Shown piece after piece: positions 60,272-64,000 of a stretch of DNA of 64,000 nucleotides (position 1 is the first letter of the stretch; each line of letters begins with the position of its first letter). A program made the position numbers and the translations under genes. This DNA is from Polyangia bacterium (lineage in GTDB: Bacteria > Myxococcota_A > Polyangia > Nannocystales > Nannocystaceae), in NCBI GenBank assembly GCA_030430565.1, contig JAUIKS010000036.1, positions 1-64,000 on the forward strand, written 5' to 3'. The notes under the pieces were generated by a model, which did no database searches, was not told the origin of the DNA, and saw nothing but the letters and a program-made list of their open reading frames with translations.

Positions 60272-61258
60272 ATGCCCACCGAGATGATCCTCTGCCCTTC
60301 GTGCAAAGCCGCCGACACGTCGATCACCGACGCGAACGGGATCAACCAATGCGTCTTCTGCGGCGTCCGCTACCGAATCAAGGCCACGGCGCGCGGGCAC
60401 GCCGGACCCCCGCCGCAGATGATCATGGTGGCGGATCCGCGGAGCGGCTCGAGCTCGACCAACGTCGCGGTGGTCGTGGCGGCCGCGGCCGCGGGCGTCA
60501 TGATGCTCGGGGGGGTGCTCGCCGGCCTCGTGTTCTACGTCAACGCCTCCGACGTCCCGCCGCCGCCGGAGGAGGTCGTCGCGGTGTCGAGCCCGCCGTC
60601 GATCGTCGAGACCACGCCCGAGCGCCCGAGCGCGCCGACGACGAGCACGCTGCGGTCGACGCAGAAGCTCCCCGCCGGCCCGGTCTCGGCGAAGTTCGAG
60701 TATCACCGCACCATCAAGACCTCGATCGGCTCGCAGTACGTGCTCGGCGTGGTCACGAACACCTCGGAGGCGGTGCTCGGGAAGTCCAAGGTCAACGTCG
60801 TCCTGCTCGACGGCGACGGGAAGGAGCTGGGGGTCGAGCGCGGCTACACGACGCGCGACCGGATCGGCCCCGGCGAGCGCTCTCCCGTCAAGATCCTGCT
60901 CAAGGATCCGCCCGACTACAAAGAGCTCAAGTACGAGGTGGTCGCGCGCGAGCCGATGGGCGCGACCCGCTTCGTCGAGGGCCTGCGCGTCGAGGCCGGC
61001 GAGCCGCGCAGCCAGTTCGGGAATTTTTGGAAGGTCGACGGCAAGGTGTTCAACGAGGGCGAGCAGGCGGCTCGCTTCGTGCGGATCGAGACCACGGCCT
61101 ACGACGCCGAGCGCAAGATCCTCGGCGTCCACACGACCTACGCCGACAGCAAGCGGCTCGAGCCCGGCGCCACCTCGCGGTTCTCCAACCTCGGCATGCA
61201 GCTCGACGAGGCGCCGCACCACTTCGAGTACCAGGTCGTCGGCCAGCTCGCGCCCTGA
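60272..61258 (+). CDS. Zinc-ribbon, single-TM, FxLYD-domain protein
   Basis: 328 residues. Residues 8-29 form a zinc ribbon (CPSC ... CVFC), about 65-90 is one membrane helix (VVVAAAAAGVMMLGGVLAGL), and the outer part has two beta domains of the FxLYD type (about 135-220 and 235-328; YVLGVVTNTSEAVLGKSKV and WKVDGKVFNEGEQAARFVRI). Such domains are extracytoplasmic and of unknown role. Divergent from the YbaK-type gene. Confidence 0.75.
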   Translation: MPTEMILCPSCKAADTSITDANGINQCVFCGVRYRIKATARGHAGPPPQMIMVADPRSGSSSTNVAVVVAAAAAGVMMLGGVLAGLVFYVNASDVPPPPEEVVAVSSPPSIVETTPERPSAPTTSTLRSTQKLPAGPVSAKFEYHRTIKTSIGSQYVLGVVTNTSEAVLGKSKVNVVLLDGDGKELGVERGYTTRDRIGPGERSPVKILLKDPPDYKELKYEVVAREPMGATRFVEGLRVEAGEPRSQFGNFWKVDGKVFNEGEQAARFVRIETTAYDAERKILGVHTTYADSKRLEPGATSRFSNLGMQLDEAPHHFEYQVVGQLAP

Positions 61259-61402
61259 GCCCCGCGGCGCGCGAGCGCGCGCGCGGGCGCGCGGCTGCGC
61301 GTTTGCAGGTACACCGAGCCTCCCGTCGACGGCGCGGCTTCGCGCGGGTGAGGTGTGACGTGCTTTCTTGCGCGGGCGCGGGCACGCCGTTAGCGTGGGC
61401 GC
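61259..61402. other. Spacer without a recognised feature
   Basis: 144 bp of very GC-rich sequence. I see no promoter or terminator that I would defend. Confidence 0.3.
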
Positions 61403-61729
61403 ATGCACGGGCTGACCGCGCGGGCGCAATTTCAGATCGGCCAGGCGGTCCATCACAAGCGCTACGGCTACCGCGGCGTCATCGTCGACGTCGACGCGAC
61501 CTTTCAGCACTCGGAGGAGTGGTACGCGTACATGTGTCGCGCGAGCCAGCCGCCGCGCGACCAGCCCTGGTACCACGTGCTCGTGCACGGCTCGCGTCAC
61601 CGGACCTACGTGACCGAGCAGAACCTAGAGCCCGACGACAGCGGCGAGCCGATCATCCACCCCGACCTCTCGCGCTTCTTCGACGACTACTTCGGCGGGC
61701 TCTATCGCTCGCGGCGCGCCGCGCACTAA
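61403..61729 (+). CDS. HspQ / YccV-like (hemimethylated-DNA-binding-type) protein
   Basis: 108 residues. FQIGQAVHHKRYGYRGVIVD, DQPWYHVLVHGSRHRTYVTE and an early C-terminal EPI are diagnostic of the HspQ/YccV fold. In enterobacteria HspQ promotes degradation of certain proteins by Lon and is heat-induced. The C-terminal DLSRFFDDYFGGLYRSRRA is an extension. It is followed after 12 nt by the ERG2-like gene on the same strand. Confidence 0.88.
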   Translation: MHGLTARAQFQIGQAVHHKRYGYRGVIVDVDATFQHSEEWYAYMCRASQPPRDQPWYHVLVHGSRHRTYVTEQNLEPDDSGEPIIHPDLSRFFDDYFGGLYRSRRAAH

Positions 61730-61741
61730 CACTAAACTAAA

Positions 61742-62320
61742 ATGCTCACGCCACGCCTCGATCCCGACGAGCTCGCCGCGCTCGTCCGCGCCGTGATCGA
61801 GCCGGCGCGCCCCGTCGAGGCGATCGTCTCCGCGCTGCTGCGCGAGCTGGAGGCGCGCTGCCCGGGGCGCGTCAACCCGCGCCCGACCTGGTTCTTCAGC
61901 AAGGCGGGCGGGATGCTGGGGACGATGATGGTCGTCTACGCGTCGCTGCACGAGTACATCATGCTCTACGGCTGCCCGATCGAGACTGAGGGCTTCTCGG
62001 GGCGACACCGGCCGCAGCTGTGGGACTTCGTGCTCGCGGGCGAGGTCTGGACCCACGCCGCCGACGAGCTGACCGCGCGGCGCCACGGGCCGGGCGAGTG
62101 CTCGTACCTCGCGCCCGGGCAGGCGACGCACTCTCGCCTGGCGCAGGGGACCTTCATCCTCGAGTACGCGCGCGGCCCGATCCCCGCGATGCTGCCGTTT
62201 GGGCTGCTCGAGGTCGCGACGAGCACGCTCGATCTGCGGACGCTGACGCAGACGCTGCGGGAGTACACGCGCTGCGTGACGCGATCGCTGTGGCACGAGC
62301 TCCGCGGCTCGCCGCGTTAA
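61742..62320 (+). CDS. Sterol C8-isomerase ERG2 / sigma-1 receptor homologue
   Basis: 192 residues that align without gaps to the soluble ligand-binding part of human sigma-1 receptor and yeast ERG2. AGGMLGTMMVVYASLHEYIM matches [20 protein letters not shown], and EYARGPIPAMLPFGL matches EYGRGVIPSTLAFAL. The three acidic pocket residues are kept at a constant offset of 31: Glu71, Asp95 and Glu141 for sigma-1 Glu102, Asp126 and Glu172. GFSGRH corresponds to GHSGRY. The N-terminal membrane anchor is absent, so it should be cytoplasmic or peripheral. The likely reaction is shift of the Delta8 double bond of sterols. There is no Shine-Dalgarno: the leader reads AACACTAAACTAAA. No other sterol gene is in the window. 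Confidence 0.88.
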   Translation: MLTPRLDPDELAALVRAVIEPARPVEAIVSALLRELEARCPGRVNPRPTWFFSKAGGMLGTMMVVYASLHEYIMLYGCPIETEGFSGRHRPQLWDFVLAGEVWTHAADELTARRHGPGECSYLAPGQATHSRLAQGTFILEYARGPIPAMLPFGLLEVATSTLDLRTLTQTLREYTRCVTRSLWHELRGSPR

Positions 62321-62339
62321 CATGGCTTTTTGTCCATGT
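62320..62339 (+). terminator. Short hairpin after the ERG2-like gene
   Basis: ACATGG and CCATGT flank an 8-nt loop CTTTTTGT; the first base is the last base of the stop codon. There is no U-run after it, so termination is tentative. Confidence 0.35.
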
Positions 62340-62425
62340 CCTGAGCGCGTCGCGGGCGGCGTGCTTGCGGACGTCGGCACGCGGCGCGTTTGACGGGGCC
62401 TGGCGGCGCGTGAAAGGATCGCCCC

Positions 62426-62968
62426 ATGTTTGGTTTAAGCGTGATTGGATGGGCGCTCCTCGCCGCGAGCCCGCCGGCGCCGCCGCGCGCGTGCGCGGTC
62501 GAGGTCGAGGGGATGCCGGTCGCGGCGATGCGCCACCACAGGCTCGAGATCGGAGAGGGGGGGCGACGCCCGCTCTCGCGGCGCCTCGAGGTGCCGCTCG
62601 TGGACGAGCGGGTCCAGCTGCGCGTGATCGGGCCTCGCTACGGGGGCGCCCGCTGGCTCTCGCGCGCGGACTGTGCCGGCGACGACCCAGCCAAGCTGGT
62701 GGTCGCGCCGCGCCCCGCCACGCTGGTCGTCGGCTGCCCGCCCAAGGGCATGACGATCCAGTGCACCGACTGCCCCGGGGTCGACGAGGACGCGCTGTTT
62801 CTGCCCAAGCGCTTCCCCGCGATCGCGATGTCCAACCACTCGCGCCGGGTCGAGCTCGTCCTCCGCGCGCCCGGCTACCACGTCGAGCGTCGGCGATTTC
62901 TCTTGCTTCCGGGGCCCAACGAGCTGAAGGTCGGGCTGACGCCCTTGACGCTGCCCCGCCCCCGGTGA
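62426..62968 (+). CDS. Small exported protein of unknown function
   Basis: 180 residues. A short signal peptide (MFGLSVIGWALLAASPPA, cleavage after about 17-22) precedes a beta-rich domain with five or six Cys (RACAVEVEG, RADCAGDDP, VGCPPKGMTIQCTDCPG). It looks periplasmic or surface-exposed with disulfides. It lies 15 nt before the MBL-fold gene on the same strand, a likely pair. Confidence 0.7.
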   Translation: MFGLSVIGWALLAASPPAPPRACAVEVEGMPVAAMRHHRLEIGEGGRRPLSRRLEVPLVDERVQLRVIGPRYGGARWLSRADCAGDDPAKLVVAPRPATLVVGCPPKGMTIQCTDCPGVDEDALFLPKRFPAIAMSNHSRRVELVLRAPGYHVERRRFLLLPGPNELKVGLTPLTLPRPR

Positions 62969-62983
62969 CGCGGAGACCCGAGC

Positions 62984-63763
62984 ATGCCGAGCCCTTCGAG
63001 CGAGACCGTACGCCGTCGTGTGTTCCCCGCCGCGCGCGGAGGTGAGCGGCTGCGCGAGGTGCTGCCGGGGCTCTGGGCCACGCCCGACGAGCCCCTGGGG
63101 TCAGGCGTCAACACGATCGCCTATCTCCTGCGTCGGGAGGGCGGCAACACGTTCATCTACTCGAGCCCGCGGGTCGACGACGCGGCGGCCGAGGCCGAGC
63201 TGCAGGCGCTGGGCGGGGTCAGCTGCGTGCTGCTCAATCATCGCGACGAGGCCTCGCCCCACGTCGCCGCGCTCGCGCGGCGGTTCTCCGCGCCGATCTG
63301 GGTGCACGAGCGAGAGCGCCGCGCGTGCGAGCTCAAGGGGGTCGTGCCGAGCCGCGTGTTCACGGGGCGAGAGACGGCGCTCGGGCGCGACCTCGTCGCG
63401 TTTCACACGCCCGGGCACACGCCCGGGGTGACGTCGTACCTGTGGCGAAACCCCCACGACGACGGGCGCGCGTACCTGTTCACCGGCGACACGCTCACGC
63501 GCGCGTCCTTCGAACGCGTCGAGTCGCTGCTGTACTTTTATCCGTACCGCGGCAACCGCCTCGAGCTGATACGGTCGCTCGAGCTGCTGCGCGCGCTCGA
63601 GAGCGACGTGGTGCTGCCAGGGCTCTCGCGGGGCGAGCCGGTCGCGGCCTTCGAGTGGTCGCCGGCGGCACGCCGCAGGGCCCTCGATCCGATGATCGAG
63701 GCGCTGGAGCACGCCTCGGCCTCCGGCTCGTTCCCCTCCGGCCTGCTCCCCGTCGACGTCTAG
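62984..63763 (+). CDS. MBL-fold metallo-hydrolase
   Basis: 259 residues. The beta-lactamase-like fold is shown by NTIAYLLRREGGNTFIYSSP, VSCVLLNHRDEASPH, AFHTPGHTPGVTSYLW, FTGDTL and VVLPGLSRGEP. The first metal motif is NHRDEASPH instead of THxHxDH, so the first site keeps His, Asp and the distant His but lacks the second His of the canonical motif. The second site (HTPGHTPG, GDTL) is intact. It may use one metal, like other non-hydrolytic or oxidoreductase members. Confidence 0.82.
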   Translation: MPSPSSETVRRRVFPAARGGERLREVLPGLWATPDEPLGSGVNTIAYLLRREGGNTFIYSSPRVDDAAAEAELQALGGVSCVLLNHRDEASPHVAALARRFSAPIWVHERERRACELKGVVPSRVFTGRETALGRDLVAFHTPGHTPGVTSYLWRNPHDDGRAYLFTGDTLTRASFERVESLLYFYPYRGNRLELIRSLELLRALESDVVLPGLSRGEPVAAFEWSPAARRRALDPMIEALEHASASGSFPSGLLPVDV

Positions 63764-63983
63764 CGCCCGCGGCGAGAGTCCGCGCCAGCGACGAGCACTC
63801 TGGCGCGGGCCAACACGGGTCGCGTGCGCCGTGCGGGGGCGCGATCCCGGCTGAGGGGCGCGCAGCCCCGAGCGATCGAGCAACAATCGAGCGGCGACAG
63901 AGCGCGCGCCTCGGGCACGACCTCGCGAACGTCGTTCGTTGTCTATGCAGGATTTTACCGTCGGCCGCGGGGAGGGCGGTACG
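63764..63983. other. Intergenic region with a possible terminator
   Basis: CCGCGCCAG (63780-63788) and CTGGCGCGG (63800-63808) form a 9-bp stem with an 11-nt loop, 17 bp after the MBL gene. The rest is unrecognised, with an AT-richer stretch (TGTCTATGCAGGATTTTACC) about 40 bp before a possible start. Confidence 0.4.
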
Positions 63984-64000
63984 ATGCGGGCGGCGAACAC
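63984..64000 (+). CDS. Possible first codons of a gene cut by the window end
   Basis: An ATG at 63984 reads MRAAN, with GGGGAGGG about 8 nt upstream. Five codons are too few to support more than a plausible start. Confidence 0.3.

Noticed and set aside
62984..63763. A beta-lactamase or glyoxalase II.
   Set aside because: The first metal motif is NHRDEASPH, not THxHxDH, and no signal peptide or substrate-specific segment is present; only a general MBL-fold call is safe.

Overview
The window reads as chromosomal DNA of a high-GC (about 70% or more) predatory-type myxobacterium, most likely Nannocystineae (Nannocystis/Plesiocystis/Enhygromyxa relatives). This is inferred from the codon bias, the many lipoproteins with S/T/D/G-rich linkers (one with 29 Gly-Asp repeats), a Cys-rich myxobacterial repeat lipoprotein, an MglA-like small GTPase, a neutral ceramidase and a sterol C8-isomerase (ERG2/sigma-1 receptor) homologue. 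No 16S rRNA is present, so the assignment is inference.

Layout. 1-2481: 3' part of an Eco57I-type adenine methylase with a codon-usage switch inside it. 2463-6131 (-): a large VIT/vWA lipoprotein. 6318-8129: neutral ceramidase. 8201-34394: the centrepiece, an extracellular contractile injection system (eCIS, Afp/PVC class). A degenerate MglA-like GTPase gene comes first, then a 445-bp control region with a promoter, repeated operator-like sites and a palindrome. A tightly packed plus-strand operon follows: terminator (Pvc16), unknown, sheath, three tube paralogues, DUF5908, LysM protein, VgrG-like spike, gp25, spike tip, two baseplate-J-type wedge proteins with a tail fibre between them, a large two-block repeat protein, tape measure, AAA+ ATPase, and finally an EF-Tu-like protein whose GTPase site is degenerate. 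No toxin gene is recognisable inside the operon.

34473-45298: housekeeping and accessory genes. These are a beta-propeller protein, a MocA-like nucleotidyltransferase with XdhC, SufS-SufU, a cyclic-phosphate-type receiver protein, a DNA methylase that seems to start at CTG, a second XdhC, the AmmeMemoRadiSam trio (amrS diverging from amrB-amrA) and an isochorismatase-AlkB fusion. 45462-49497: repeat lipoproteins, a basic coiled-coil protein, tRNA-Asn with promoter and terminator, and a porin. 49703-54648: a two-gene conflict-type module, a CHAT-like (Cys lost) plus SIR2-like protein followed by an nSTAND-TM-WD40 protein with a possible pYEATS end; a frameshifted SDR remnant lies just downstream.

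55086-64000: lipoprotein, lipoprotein-type MsrA, Cys-rich lipoprotein with an alpha/beta domain, tandem GNAT, YbaK-type deacylase, zinc-ribbon/FxLYD membrane protein, HspQ-like protein, the ERG2/sigma-1-like protein, a small exported protein, an MBL-fold hydrolase, and possibly the first codons of another gene. The strongest candidates for something new are the eCIS flanked by two degenerate GTPases, the CHAT-SIR2/nSTAND pair, and the bacterial ERG2/sigma-1 homologue.
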